DNA of 64,000 bases. Source: Epinephelus fuscoguttatus. Taxonomy: Eukaryota; Chordata; Actinopteri; Perciformes; Serranidae. The position numbers and the translations under genes are program-made. The stretch's first letter is position 1. The number at the start of each line of letters is the position of its first letter. Shown piece by piece: positions 18,757-31,323 of the stretch. A model generated the notes under the pieces. It ran no database searches and was not told where the DNA came from. It was given only the letters and a program-made list of their open reading frames with translations. Location: positions 12,975,207 to 13,039,206 of the forward strand of contig NC_064769.1 in assembly GCF_011397635.1 (NCBI RefSeq). The letters run 5' to 3'.

Positions 18757-21700
18757 TCAGAGCTCATCGGTCCTTACTGCACTGTCATCGTTCCCTCTGT
18801 GCTCCTCTTTTGGTACTCTAAACGCCACATAAGGACACGTCCTGGTGTTCAGACAGACCAGCTTCTTCAGTGTGGCAGAGTTCACTATGTCAAAGCCCAC
18901 TTTACCGCCAAAGGTGCTGGGTTTCCAGTACTCTGGAGAACATATGGGGTTTCCCAGTAGGCCTTTAAGGGAGAAGGGGGCGCCCATCTCCACCATGCTC
19001 TCTCCAAATATGGCCCCCTGTCGTGTTTTCTCCAACATCAGAGCAGGATAAAACTCAAGAGCATCAATGTCACCGTACATTTCTTCAAGCTCACGCGCTA
19101 TCTCCTCATTATCTGCAAAAGGACATCACGAGTATTGCACAGTTAATAAAAGTATCCACAATACAATGCATTAAGGTCTAAGCTATAACCGGTTAGCCAT
19201 GCCTGTAGCATGACACTAGGTATCCATTGCTAACCTTCAGGGGATGGCAATGGAAAACATCCTAATAGCAATCAATTACAGTCTATGAGAAAATGCCTTT
19301 AAGGAAGCCATTAATTTCAAGAATGTGAGCTTGTAAAAGTTGAAAATTGCATGCTTTGAATTGCACGTCATGTTGTGTGGTCTCTACACAGACCTGCTTT
19401 TCTTACCAGTGAATTGTCTGAACGATGTGTACGGCTTGAGGTTAAAGCGCTTTCTGTACTCGTTAAAGGGCTGCAAACGGAGTTGGCGGGACTCCTTTAT
19501 GGTCCCCACAGCCACTTTGGTCACCACAGCGTTGATGTTATGACCACCACCAATCTGTTGACAAAGATTTGACAATTAAACATCTAATATAAAAAAGACA
19601 TTATTCAAAATACAAAATGAATGGTGATTTTAAAATCAGTGAGACACTGCGTTTATTTAGAATGTTTTAAATGGAAGATTAATACATAATTAAAATATTC
19701 AAAGGTATGCTATGCACATTGTTGGTTACTGTTTGTGCACACACTCGCCTACAAAAGTTAAATCACAAACCAACCCAAGATTCACTCTCTTTTGGCATTT
19801 CTTCTCGCTCTATTTGTGTTTTTTGGCGCTGTATCTCTTAGATGCCTGCTGCTTACGCTCTGGCACCTGGCCGCTACCTTTTTATAAAGCCCTGACTTCA
19901 CCTCAAAGCACTGTGAGGGCACACGCCCATAAACATCCTAAGCACAGAAAGTAAGAGGAAAACAATATAGGCACATGGCAGAGTCTCTACAGATAAATAC
20001 ACCGCCACACACAGAGAGTGGGGTCATAAGTGATGATTGAGAGGGATTACCTCTGAGTGAGTCTATACACACATCATGCATCATGTCTTTAAATGTTCAA
20101 CATGTACCATGCATAAAGCAAACATTAAAATGTATGTCGAAATGACATAACCCGTTTTCACATATGCACACTTCAAATCTGTGATTTTAAAAGTTGGTAT
20201 CCTGTAAGAAGGATTTTCCTGGATTTTTACGTGTTATTTGATACAGACATGAAGTGTGAATGCCAAAAACCACTACATGGATACTTGAAGCCAGCAACAC
20301 TGCAGATTATATCCCATAGTTATACCTAACTAAGAGTTAGTTGTAACTATGGGAACTTCCAAACAACTGTACTAGATTTAATGTAATTATTTCTTCATGT
20401 TTCTGATGTTGCATTGTCTGTGGTCTGTTACCTGGCCAGCCATTTGCCGAGAGAAGGCGTCCACCAACTTCTCAATGCCGTAGTGTGTGAGAACAGAAGT
20501 GTTGAAGAGGAACTGCGTGTACGACAGTTCCTCTCCATTTATAAGGAAGGTGTCCGGCATCAAGGGGTGCCAGTGGTAGAGCTGGCTGAACTCCAGAGCG
20601 ATGCGGTTTCCGTACTGGAAGTTGGAGTTAAACAGCAGAGTGGGATCAAACTTCAGCTGCAGCAGGTATCCGCTGAGGTGCTGCACATACTCCTCTATCA
20701 CGATTTTTATTGTCTCACCTGAGGGCAGACAGATTATGATTAAGTCACCCTTCCCGATACTTCCCGAGCCATGACTGAACAGCTCCAAGTTGACGTTAGT
20801 AAAGTTATCATCCTTAAGTTTATGTGTGGGCGGGAGTGGGGGTGGGGTTGCTGACATCTTAACGATTGACATCAAACATCAAGTACACCAGCACGAGACA
20901 AACAGAACAAAAAAGAGGAATATAAAAAAATGTAAATGCATTAATGGATAGTTTAACGAGAAGATAAACACCACTCTCATATCATGCCAGATATTAGTCT
21001 GGCTCACAGGATGTCAGGGATACCTAACTTGCTTTGCCCAGGGGCCACTTTTGCAAATGACAGGAGGCCAGGGGCCAATCGCAGCAGCCAAGCAGAAGTT
21101 AGATGTATACAAGGGAGTTCCTAGGATTTGAGGACATGTGGGACTCTGTCGGGGGGTCTGGGGGATTCTCTGGATTTTTTTTTTTTTTAAATAAACAGTC
21201 TCTATTTTGATGCCTTTTTATTCAAGTACGAAAAAGTCCACCAATCGGAAGATCAGCGGTTCGATCCCCGGCTCTTCCAGTCTGCATGTTGAAGTATCCC
21301 TGAGCAAGTTACTGAACCCCAAACTGCTCCCGATGATGCTTCCATTGGTGTGTGTGTGTGTGTGTTTAAACTGAGTAGCAGGTGACACCTTGTATGGCGG
21401 CCTCGGCCACCAGTGTGTGAATGGATGAATGTGTGTAAAAAGCGCTTTGAGGTCGGATGACTAGAAAGGCGCTATACAAGTGCAGGTCCATTTACTATTT
21501 ACCACATGAAACAAGTCTTGCATGGCAAGATCTATCTCCACACTTTGTTACAGTGTGCCTGAAACAACCTTGGAGCTAGTAACCTGCACAATTTAACATC
21601 TTCTAATGTTTTATGTCAGGGGTGGCCAACCCACGGCTCGCGAGCTGCATGCGGCTCTTTGCCTATCAGTGTGCGGCTCTTCGATCCATTCATTAAAACT

Positions 21701-21914
21701 ATCGGCGTGCGGCTCTTCCGTCATAAAAAAAAATCAATTTATTGTTATGAGTGTGTATGGCCCTTTAAGAAATATAACAGGCTTAAGTGGAGCGAGTGAG
21801 AGAGAGAGGAGTGCGCGCGGGCAGGTGAGAGGGTGTGGAGTTCGGGAGGAATGCAGGACTGCAGCTCGGTGGTGATATCGCACAACAAAAAATGTCAGGG
21901 CAGAAATGCGTGCC

Positions 21915-21951
<37 letters not shown>

Positions 21952-24900
21952 AGAGAGTATGAGAGAGGGAGAGACTGTGTGTGGATGTGTGTGAAGTAGT
22001 GTTGCACGGTATACGGTCAGCAGTCATGACTGCTCAGAAATACCTGAACAGCCGAGCCATGGCGGCACACAGGTATGTGACGTGTCAGAGGAGAAACAAG
22101 CCGTTCACATTTCTCTTTGTGTCAGGTAACGGTTCACAAACCTCACCGCACTTTAGGCACTGTTCTTTACTTATGAAGGGACTGTCAGGGGAGGAGGGTG
22201 GCTGATTGATTTTTATTTTATTTATTTATTTATTTTATTTTGATCCCCCCTATATTAATCACTTATTGATGCTGTTTTTGAAGTATGAATAAGTCAATAA
22301 GTAATTTATTCCATTGAAATATCAGTGATGTGTTATAGAAAAGTGATCTATCTTTTTATAAATGACAAAAGGCACATCTGCCTCATTTTCACTGTGGTAT
22401 CCTGACGCTACTCAGAACCATGATACTTTCACTGGTATTGTACCATGGGTCCCAATTTTGGTACCGTGACAACACTAATCTGGAGAGAGTATGAGAGTGG
22501 GAGAGACTGTGTGGATGTGTGTGGAGAGAGTGGGAGAGGGAGAGACTGTGGGTGTGGAGGGGGGATGGAGAAAGATAGTATGAGAGGGAGAGACTGTGTT
22601 TGTGTGTATCTCTATTCATGGTTATTCATTTGTGTGTGAGATAAATAAATCTGGCTTTGAAAATTGGAAATGTATGCATTTTGATTTTATGTCATTTCAT
22701 GTTTGTGTGAGAGAGGGAGTGTGTTTGTAAGCACAGGGTGTATGATGTGGCTCTTTGTACTACCACGGTAATTTTTGTGGCTCTTGGTCTCTAACTGGTT
22801 GGCCACCCCTGTTTTATGTGGTATTTCCTCTGGCAGAGTTTTAGCTATTTTATTGCTACTGCTCACTTAACCACTAAAACAAGTTCCCTACCAACATTTT
22901 TTTGCAAGGGCACCATCAAGGGCTTAATGCCACCCAAGGCGACTGTGATTGGTTCCAAGAAATACAAACAATCTAGCACGTTTTTCCCCTTTGAGTGAAG
23001 TTATGATGACTGAGGTAAGTGTGGCCATGTGAGACTAGTCAAATATAAACCGATAGTCAGGGGTCGGTTAGCTTAGCTTAGCATAAAATTTGAAAACTGG
23101 GAGAACAGTTTGTCTGGCTCTGGCTAAATGTAAAATATATTTGCCTACCAGCCCTGTGAGGCTTATCCGTGAACATATTATATCTTGTTTAATTTGTGCA
23201 ACAGCCAGAGTGAAAAAGTTACATTAAAGTACAGGGGTAATATGCTTGACTATTTCTTGGCAGAGTGGAGTGCTTCCCCGGAGTCTTGTTGGCATTAGGA
23301 AGAAACCAGTAACCACAAGAGAGTCCAGAAAGTAAGACAAGAAGTTGGACAAGAAATAGTCCAGCAACAAATGAGACATAAGGTTTGAATTTGTGAGCTT
23401 TAGACAGAGGAAAAGCTAGCTGTTTCCCCCTGCTTCCAGTCTTTGTGCTAAGCTACGCTAACCAGCTGCTGGCGGTTGCCTTATATTTACCACACAGACA
23501 TGGGAGTGGTATCTATCATTTCATCTAGTCAAGTTATTTCCCAAAATGTTCCTATTCCTTTAAATTTCTGTCCAGCTCACCAATGATAATGAAGCGTGTG
23601 GTCTGGAAAAGCTGCTCATCGTCCCAGGTGGGATGCTCTGCCTTCAGGATGTCACAAACTCGGTTATGCTCCCTCAGCCAGAGCGTGGCATACATCCCCA
23701 AACCAGGGAGGAGTCCAAACACTTCCTGACCAATAGCCATCTGAGCCTCAGGAGGGATCCCAGGAGGGTAGCTCATCCTAATGGGTGCCTCAGCTACAGT
23801 TGGAGGGTACATCTCTCCATCAACTAACTAATGGGAAAAACAGTAATTAATGAATATGCATTAAACTCAATACAAACCTCTCCACTTTATCTGACAGTAT
23901 ACCACACTTCACATTCCTGCAGCAACATGTTATGTCAAAAAAGCCCTACAGCAGATGAAGTGAAATGATAAATTATTGACAGTACTGCTAGTGAGCAACA
24001 GATTTGACTGGAAACAACACAGTGGTGATTTACTTTTGGAATATAAAGGAAACATTCCAATCTTGATCAGCATGTTGAGATTCATCGTTGTGCATCATGT
24101 TTCCTCTATTCACAGATTTGATTCTTTCACCTGATACTTGAGTTTTCCGTCTTTGTGAAGCCTGAGTTGGAGCTGACGTTCCAGGTTGTCTCCATAAATG
24201 TGCCCTGCATCCACCTGCATGTGTCATGGGACAGGACAAAACATGAAGTGAGAGAATGAGAGCAAAGCAAGAAAGCAAAGTTGTTAAACGACAAAAACAG
24301 AATATAATTGTAGCCAAACTGTGGGAGGCTTTTTCTACTGCAGCCACACTGAAATCATTGTCTCTCTGTCCTTGACCTGATCGCCTCACTTAAAAATATA
24401 AATTCCCCAAAGCAACCACAACCCCAACGTCTTATTCAAGGAATTCTCAAGCAAGACAAGTGCTTTTCAAATAAAGTCTGCTATCCCTATATATATGGAC
24501 AAAAGCTTTAACTGGACTAACCCCATGCGCTAGAGCCTTAGTGAAGCCCACACCCATGCGATTGTAGGTCTTAAAGAACTGGTGGGTGAAGTGCTGTGCG
24601 AAGAAGGCGAACATGAGATTGGTGCCCCGGGGGTCGGGCCTGAACGTCCTCCTCTTCAGCAGCCTCTCAACCAGCAGCTCAGGGTCAGGCAGCCCAGCCA
24701 TGCCTGAAGAGAAACACCACAGTGTCAAACGCAGCACAGGGCAAAACACAGATACACCCCGCCTCTAGTCATAATACCGAAATAGAGCATCTGTGAACAC
24801 CGCACTGATAGAGTTAACACATCGCTGCAATTCTGAACTGTCCAAGGTCAATAATCTGCACGCATATCTCTGTGGTGAACTGTTTGACTTGAGCTGGAAC

Positions 24901-27900
24901 AACACTGGGAAAAAGACATGTTCTGCGTTAGAGATTACGGATACTGTCACATTTTTGCAGATCCTAATGAAATATAATGTAAAAAATACGCAGTGTTGGA
25001 AAGTACATTGACTCAAGTACCACACTTTAGTTTTTAGGTTACTTACTTATTTTAGGTAAATACAATACATAGATTTTGGTACAGATATCGAAACCACATA
25101 TTTATCAATACCTAGATAAAACATAAGTGAGTGGCTGACCTTTGACCCCCAGAGGTGTGGGGCAGTCCTCTGGCACTGGGGGCAGCAGCCGAGTGTAGTA
25201 GCTCAGATTATAGTAGGACTCCCAGCTGAGGTAGCTATATTTTGAGTTGTAGGTTGGAGGGTTGGGTATTAAGTTGGACCTCACTGTTCATTCAAAAGAA
25301 CAGTTATTAGATACATTGAAAATATGACAGCCATGAATTCTATTTTTTTTTTAATGAATGAATAGCTAACTCTGGACCTGTTAGAACCACCCGCATGATG
25401 ACGTCCCGTAGGAAGGTACAGTTGATGATATCCCAGAGCCAGTGGAAATGAGTGAGAATGTAATGCACCACATCTGGGCTGGGTTTGAGGAACTGACGCA
25501 CCCTGGTCCAAAACTCCGCTGCAGTGGGAGGACAAATGAAAAAAACAGTCTTGTTCTTACGGGAAGAGGCTTGGAATTCAAAGTGGAAATGTGCACAGGG
25601 ATAACAAAGTCATTATGTCACAGTTCATGAGGATACTCAGCAGTCTTGGCCTTGGTGTTACAGCATGATTCCAGACCTCTGAATAACCACCCACATCACT
25701 GACTTGCTCAGCAACTCAGTGAATGAAGTTACACAAAATGGCATTTTAGTCTGATCAGTTTTAATATCTCTGTGATACGGCTGGCTCCATTAAAGATCAG
25801 TATTAACTGATATGATAAAGGCCTTGCTTTATTACTTTATCTTGACCCCCTGTGTCAATATCTGGTTTCAAGACATTCATTGTTTCAGTTTTGTGCTCAT
25901 TTGTTGAATTTCTAAATCAGTTTTTGTTTCATTAAATTAGCAATAATTTGGAGCGGTGTTTCTGACCACCTGACGAATATACAGTAGTCCAGTATTTACT
26001 CTCTTTAAAGGGATAGTTCACCAAAATATCAAGAGCACATGTTTCACCTATTACCTGTTGTACTATTTATTTTAAGTGAGTTGCTGAGTGACACAGATAT
26101 CAGCCATAGAGATGTTTGCTTTCTCGTGAATACAATAGAACTAGATGGCACTCAGCTTGTGGTGCTCAAAGCGCCAAAAATAAATGAATGAATAAATAAA
26201 TAAAGATTTGAAAAACTCAACAGCAAGTCTCTTTTCAGAAATCATGACCAGGATACTGAAGATAATCCACAGACCTTGTTGTGAGCAGTTTCATGTAGGA
26301 GCTATTTTCTTTTTACCAAACTACACCTGCCGACCATATCAACGCTGCATCTACTGCTAGTTCACCTAGCACCACCGAGCTAGGTATCGTTAAAGCACAG
26401 CCAAGGACGCCATTAATGTTTACATCTCACACTGTCACAAGCACAAGCCTCTTGTCCATGAGCAGATGCATAGTTCCTTCTGAGCGGTAATATGGTTGGT
26501 GGGTGTGAAGTTCGCTAGAGAGAAAATAGTTCCTACATGAAACTGCTCACAACAAGGTCTGTGGATTATCTTGAGTAACCAGGTCATGATTCCTAGAAAG
26601 AGACACTACTTTTCATTTTGTTTCAAATCTACTTTTTTTTTGCACTTGTAGCACCACAGGCCGTGTGACCTCTTGATCCATTATAATGGAAAGAAGGCAG
26701 ACATCTCTTCATCCAATATCTCCAACACTCTGCAACTTACACCAAAACAATCTACACTGATAAACAGCTTAGCAGGTAATAGGAAATATATGTACTTTTT
26801 ATTTTGGCATAAACTGTCCCTTTAAGCTCTGTTTTTGGTCTCTACCAACTCTTGAGGGAAACATCTGGCTCTTTAGCTACTAAATGCTCCACTATGTTCA
26901 CCAGCTAGTCTGCTAGTCACCAGCTAGACTTTGTCTATCTGCTGTTTGGGGAACTTCATTCACAACCTCAGTGTTTCTACAATCCCGAAGCTCCGTAAAG
27001 CTGTTTCTAAGTTAATTCTGTTTGTGTAACATGAATTTCATGTGTGGCTACTCTACCGTAAGTAGGAAACAAAAGTATTATTTTAGGTAAATGTTATCAT
27101 TCAATCCCATTTCTCCATTTACTGTCTGACTTTCTTTGCCTTTCTCTCCCCTCCCCCCTCCACTCGCTGTCTTTTTTCTCTCTACACAATCAAAGCGATG
27201 GTTAATTGTTATTTTGAGCGTGATGCAACTACATAACTGTCAGCCAAATACATCACATCCGATTAGGGACTACAATGTGTGAGGTTTCCTTGTTAATGAG
27301 AAGCAGAGCAGCAGAGTTAGTTGGTGGTTCAGTAACGAGATCAGCCGAAGCAGCTTTGACGCAGCTGGTGTCTTTCTGGCATTTGCTCCTGTTCCTTCAA
27401 TTTTTCCAAATATTTGGGTCTAGACGAGAAGTCCTAACTCTCTGAGCCAGGAGTTGTGTGACACTATTTCCTGACTTGACAACAACATGAAACAGCCTTT
27501 TTCATGAGCCCACCATCTAATCCTTTCCGTCCATGTACGAGGGAATAACAGAATATTTCAAATTCTTTGAAAATGCAATAATGAGGGAGGATATGAGAAC
27601 TGGTCTCATGTGGATAAATAGACTCACGGACAGTGCAGTTTTCTCCGCTGTAGCCGGTACGAGTGCAGTCACACTCATACTTGTCCTCGCCATACCTTAC
27701 ACACACACCCCAGTGCTGACAGGGTAAATAACAGCATGGGTTCACTGTGGAAAACAAGAGGAGCAGATTATGTCAAAACCCGTGAGAAACGCTTACATAA
27801 AACGTACTGTATATTTGACACCGTGACATTGTGAGATCAAATATTGATTTGACACGGTTACTTCCTGCACGGTGATTTAGTTCCTACCCAAAAACATCTG

Positions 27901-30900
27901 TCGTAGCAAAGATTGGATCACCCCTTGTGCCTGGTTGACATAGAGTCCAGGGGGAAAACATTTGGTTATCTTTATTCCCCTGTTTCCAGCAGCAATCGGC
28001 TGCTATCTGTAGACTGATATTTAATCGACAGATCTTCTCAGTCAGAAATCAAATAAATGTTAAACTATTTAAGAGAAAAAATAATATAAAATCTGGAATT
28101 CTTAAAGGGATAGTTCACCCCAAAATCAAAATACATATTTTTCCTCTTACCTGTAGTGCTATTTATCAGCGTAGATTGTTTTGGTGTGAGTTGCCGAGTC
28201 TTGGAGATATCAGCCATAGAGATGTCTGCCTTCTCTTTAATATAATGGAACTAGACATCACTCAGCTTGTGGTGCTCAAAGCGCCAAAAAACAATACATT
28301 TGCAAAACTCAACAGTAAAGTGTCTTTCCATAAATCATGACCCGTTTACTCAAGAAAATTCACACTCCATATTGTAAGCAGTCTCATGTAGGAAGTATTT
28401 TCTTTCGACCGAACCACACCCACCAACCATATTACTGCACTGGAGGAAGCATACATTTACTGCTAGCTCACACCTAGCACCACTGAGCTAGCTAACGTTA
28501 CAGCTCAAATGAGGTGGACGCCAATGTTTACATCTCACGCTGTCATAAGCACAAGCCTCTTGTCTGTGAGTAGATGCACACTTCCTTCTGAGCTACGATA
28601 CAATTGGTAGGTGTAGTTTGGTAGAAAGAAAATAGTTCCTGCATGAAACTGCTCACAACAAGGTCTGTGGATAATCTTAAGTAATGTGGTCATGATGACT
28701 GGAAAGAGACATTGCTGATGAGTTTTTCAAATGTACTTTTTTGGTGCTTTGAGCACCACAAGCTGAGTGCCATCTAGTTGTATTATATTTGAGAGAAGGC
28801 AGACATCTGTACGGCTGATATCTCCAACACTTGGCAACTCACACCAAAACAATCTACACTGATAAATAGTGCTACACGTAAGACAAAAAAAAATGTATTT
28901 TTGGGTGAACTGTTCCTTTAAAATGGAATGTTAAACCCGAGTTCAGTGTAGTTAAGTTTATATTTGTGTAATTGAATAACAATCCAAACCAATAAATGTG
29001 CCAAAAACTTTTGGCTAATAATGAAGAGGCCTTTGTTCTTGCACAGAGAACCAGAGGGAGGATGGGGGGGGGGGGTGGGGTGGTGGGGGGGTCTAACAGA
29101 CGCAGTGACAAGATAAAACAAGCAACCTCGTAAATTACAGCATGATGACAGATACAGCTGTTTACATCACACATTCTTTTATCCTACGATTTACGCACGG
29201 ATTACTACAAGTTCATAATATTATAGCTATACAGATAAGCATGTTATGTGAACTGTGTGGTAAACTATAAAACATCCAGGTAAAGGGCAAGCTCTTCTGA
29301 CATTATATACACTTACCCGCACATGGAAAAACATGCCTCTCCCTGCCCACGCAGCCCCCCATCCCTGTTTCCTGGCAGCACACCCAACATCTCAGCCACC
29401 TCATTTGACTGCTATGTAAACTACATGTGCCTTACGTGATTTCACAGGTCACACTTACCTCAAACCTCACACGTAACAGGAAAATTCAAGTATTGCACCA
29501 TAAATCTGAATGAATCACTGCCTCAACAATTTACATGTAAAACGTTTTTCCTCACGTGACTCAATCTGTCTCTGAACCCTCGAGTGCAACAATGACACAG
29601 CATCTCATTCAGAATTTGTAAGGCTTGGCAGTACATAAAAAAAAAAAACCAAATGACAGGAAAAAGGTGTTGAAACTTTTTGTTGACGTGTATGAGAGCT
29701 GATACAGTTGGTCTGAGGGCAGGATGGTATAATGTGCCAAGCTTCCTGCCTGGCCTGTGGGGGCTACATGTTTGGCATAGGGCCAACAGGTCAGGCAGGA
29801 AAAGTCTGTCTGGGGAGAAGTACATGCATCCATCCAGGGTCATGAGTCTGTCAGTGCTGAGTCTTGAAACCGTATCTTTCAGGGAACTAGGAGAGCAAAT
29901 AATCCTTTCGTTTGATGTTAAACAAGTTAAAGGCATAGTTCAGATTTTTTGAAGTGTAGTTACCCGTAGTGTATTACATACAGCAGATCTCAGCTGGCAT
30001 GAAAAGGAGTCAGAAAAAAGAAGCTAAACCATGTACTGCTGTGGAGTAGTCAGTAACAAAACACATTTTTGCCACCTGACAAAGTCCTACAAAATCAGTA
30101 TGAGATTAAGTGTATGCTATACTGAGAATATTTTCACTGCTTTACCTTGCCTTCAGACAGCAATTTCCAACGAGGATCTGAAGCCATTATATCGTTACCT
30201 TCAAAGCCAGACTCCATTAGGAAAAACACTGATTTAACATTGCAGAACACAGGAGCTGCTGGTCTAAAGCTGCCTTGAACAGTTAGTTTGTTTGTGTTAC
30301 TGTATGACTTTGGCATTTAAAAGTGTTCACTCAGTTTCCCCAAAGTCACACAATAACAGAAACTAAATAACTGACTGAGGCAGTGGTAACCAGTAGCACA
30401 TATGCTCAGCAAGCTAAAATTACTGTTTTTGTCAATGGGATCTGGTAGCACAGATGGGGGACTGGCGCAATGAATAGCTTGCCAATTGAAACTGTCTGTC
30501 TGACGGCAAGGTAAAGCAGAACAAATACTTCCAATATAGCAAACACTTAAACTGTTTGCGATTTTTTTTAAGGGGCTAAAATACATTTTGTTGCGAACCC
30601 CTCCACAGCAGTAGTTTTGTGTCAGTACTCCTGCTGCTTCTCCAAACTGGGGGCATGCAGACAGAAATATATTATATGTTATATATTGACTATGGATAAG
30701 TGACTCATACAACCCCACTTCAAAAAATCCGAACTATCCCTTTAATATGAATATGAAAAATCCACAATTAGGATGCTACCTTTTCCACATTGTTATTAAT
30801 TTGAGAAGGAACAAAAAGAAAAATAACGTGCAACATATTTTTGTCATATTATTTTTCTTGGCAGTGACTCTTCAGTTGATGGATTATATTACTGTACCAG

Positions 30901-31323
30901 AATCAGGCCTGTCAGGACGTGTCTTTGTTATCAGGGTTACCGGAATGTCTGAAGACCTACAGACAGCTTATCCCGGGGTTCTGATAAAACCTCAGGAAAA
31001 CACACGCTGGCACGCACATTGATTCACACCGTGTTAAACATATGTTTCCTGCATATGACCAGTCAGCCTCTAAAGCAAACACCCAGACTAACATATATCA
31101 CAATGCAAGCATAACACCCTGTCCAACCCCGCTGACCTCTCACTTACCTGTGTTGGAGGTAACCTCATCTCCGCGGCATGCAGGCTCCCGCAACAGCAAG
31201 AGCAGAACGCAAACTGATCCTAGGGCAGTGGCTGTAGAAAAACAGTCTGAAATCAATCTGTGTTTGAGGAAGGGAAAGGGAAAGCAGCAACACAAGCAAC
31301 AATCAGACGTACTTACATCTCAT
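18757..31323 (-). CDS. ptgs1: prostaglandin G/H synthase 1 (cyclo-oxygenase-1)
   Basis: Eleven coding exons on the minus strand: 31323-31317, 31231-31148, 27744-27628, 25518-25378, 25283-25140, 24713-24532, 24214-24131, 23827-23581, 20718-20432, 19554-19407 and 19112-18757. They total 1797 bases, 598 residues (human 599). The first exon codes only ATG AGA T; the second completes a signal peptide ([16 protein letters not shown]). Then come the EGF-like module ([28 protein letters not shown]), the membrane-binding helices and the peroxidase/cyclo-oxygenase domain. Visible residues, sheep numbering: Arg120 (VLTVRSN), His207 (AQHFTHQF), Tyr355, Tyr385 and His388 (LYHWHPLMP), Ser530 (GAPFSLKG), and N-glycosylation sites NCT, NLS and NTS. 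The C-terminus TDEL is the ER-retention type, and there is no COX-2-type C-terminal insert. It converts arachidonate to PGH2 in the ER lumen. Residues aligned with 513 and 523 are Arg and Val, as in COX-2. The neighbour pdcl supports the ptgs1 name. Confidence 0.96.
19556..20431. other. ptgs1 intron, no repeat or RNA recognised
   Basis: An 880-base intron between the exons ending at 20432 and starting at 19554. A short inverted TAACTATGGGA motif (about 20316-20352) is the only structure noticed. Confidence 0.4.
21022..21100 (+). repeat. hAT-type MITE fragment
   Basis: CAGGGATACCTAACTTGC followed by TTTGCCCAGGGGCCAC resembles the end of a hAT-like fish element with a CAGGGGTaCC terminus. Only about 80 bases are recognisable. 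Confidence 0.35.
21235..21502 (+). repeat. tRNA-derived SINE in ptgs1 intron
   Basis: The B-box GGTTCGATCCCC is at about 21259. It is followed by TTGAAGTATCCCTGAGCAAG, TACTGAACCCCAAACTGCTC, a (TG)n run, AAAGCGCTTTGAGGTCGG, CTAGAAAGGCGCTATACAAG and the tail CCATTTACTATTTACC. It is the same family as 6621-6870 but better preserved at its 3' end and shortened at the 5' end. Confidence 0.7.
21617..22811 (+). mobile_element. hAT-superfamily non-autonomous DNA transposon with 8-bp target duplication
   Basis: It begins CAGGGGTGGCCAAC and ends TTGGCCACCCCTG, classic hAT-style terminal inverted repeats. The 8 bases before it (21609-21616) and after it (22812-22819) are both TTTTATGT, a perfect target-site duplication. 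Subterminal GCGGCTCTT / GTGGCTCTT blocks recur. The interior is GA- and GT-rich, with a (GT)n run near 21916-21950, and encodes no transposase. A second element is nested inside. The whole unit sits in the ptgs1 intron between the exons at 23581 and 20718. Confidence 0.85.
21997..22477. mobile_element. MITE nested inside the hAT element
   Basis: The left end TAGTGTTGCACGGTATAC is inverted at the right end as GTACCGTGACAACACTA. The sequences on each side belong to the GA-rich interior of the host element, and similar GAGAGAGTATGAGAG motifs occur on both sides. I saw no clear target duplication and no coding sequence. Confidence 0.6.
22905..22998 (-). repeat. fragment of another dispersed repeat
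   Basis: GGCGACTGTGATTGGTT and CTAGCACGTTTTTCCCC are blocks of a common fish DNA-element end, read here in reverse. It abuts the repeat starting near 23000. Confidence 0.35.
23060..23563 (+). repeat. dispersed teleost DNA repeat beside ptgs1 exon
   Basis: It starts with GGTCGGTTAGCTTAGCTTAG and ends AAAATGTTCCTATTCCTTTAA. It shares blocks with 14620-15120 and is non-coding. Its right end lies only about 17 bases inside the intron from the donor of the ptgs1 exon at 23581-23827. Confidence 0.6.
26004..26825 (-). mobile_element. foldback element, copy B (ptgs1 intron)
   Basis: Ends TTTAAAGGGATAGTTCACC and AAACTGTCCCTTTAA; arms are complementary over about 250-300 bases (GGTCTGTGGATTATCTTGAG pairs with the reverse of the left arm). 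The centre carries GTTTACATCTCACACTGTC and GCACAAGCCTCTTGTCCATG, the reverse orientation to copies A and D. It lies in the intron between the ptgs1 exons at 27628 and 25518. No coding potential. Confidence 0.75.
28102..28922 (-). mobile_element. foldback element, copy C (ptgs1 intron)
   Basis: Ends TTAAAGGGATAGTTCACCCC and GGGTGAACTGTTCCTTTAAA. Arms carry GTTGCCGAGTCTTGGAGATA and its complement. The centre, GCTAGCTCACACCTAGCACC ... TCTTGTCTGTGAGTAG, is in the same orientation as copy B. Confidence 0.75.
29061..29091 (+). repeat. G-rich run, possible quadruplex
   Basis: An eleven-G run followed by GTGGGGTGGTGGGGGGG within about 31 bases of the ptgs1 intron. On the transcribed (minus) strand this is C-rich. 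Confidence 0.6.
29927..30745. mobile_element. second foldback DNA element family (ptgs1 intron)
   Basis: The left end TTAAAGGCATAGTTCAGATT pairs with the right end, whose reverse complement is TTAAAGGGATAGTTCGGATT; both continue with TTTTGAAGTG. Inner arms pair too (GCTGTGGAGTAGTCAG against CCCTCCACAGCAGTAG). It shares TTAAAGGGATAGTTC with the A-D family but has different arms. No ORF of interest. Confidence 0.7.

Noticed and set aside
20414-20722. 102-codon plus-strand open frame
   Set aside because: It is antisense to the 287-base ptgs1 exon.
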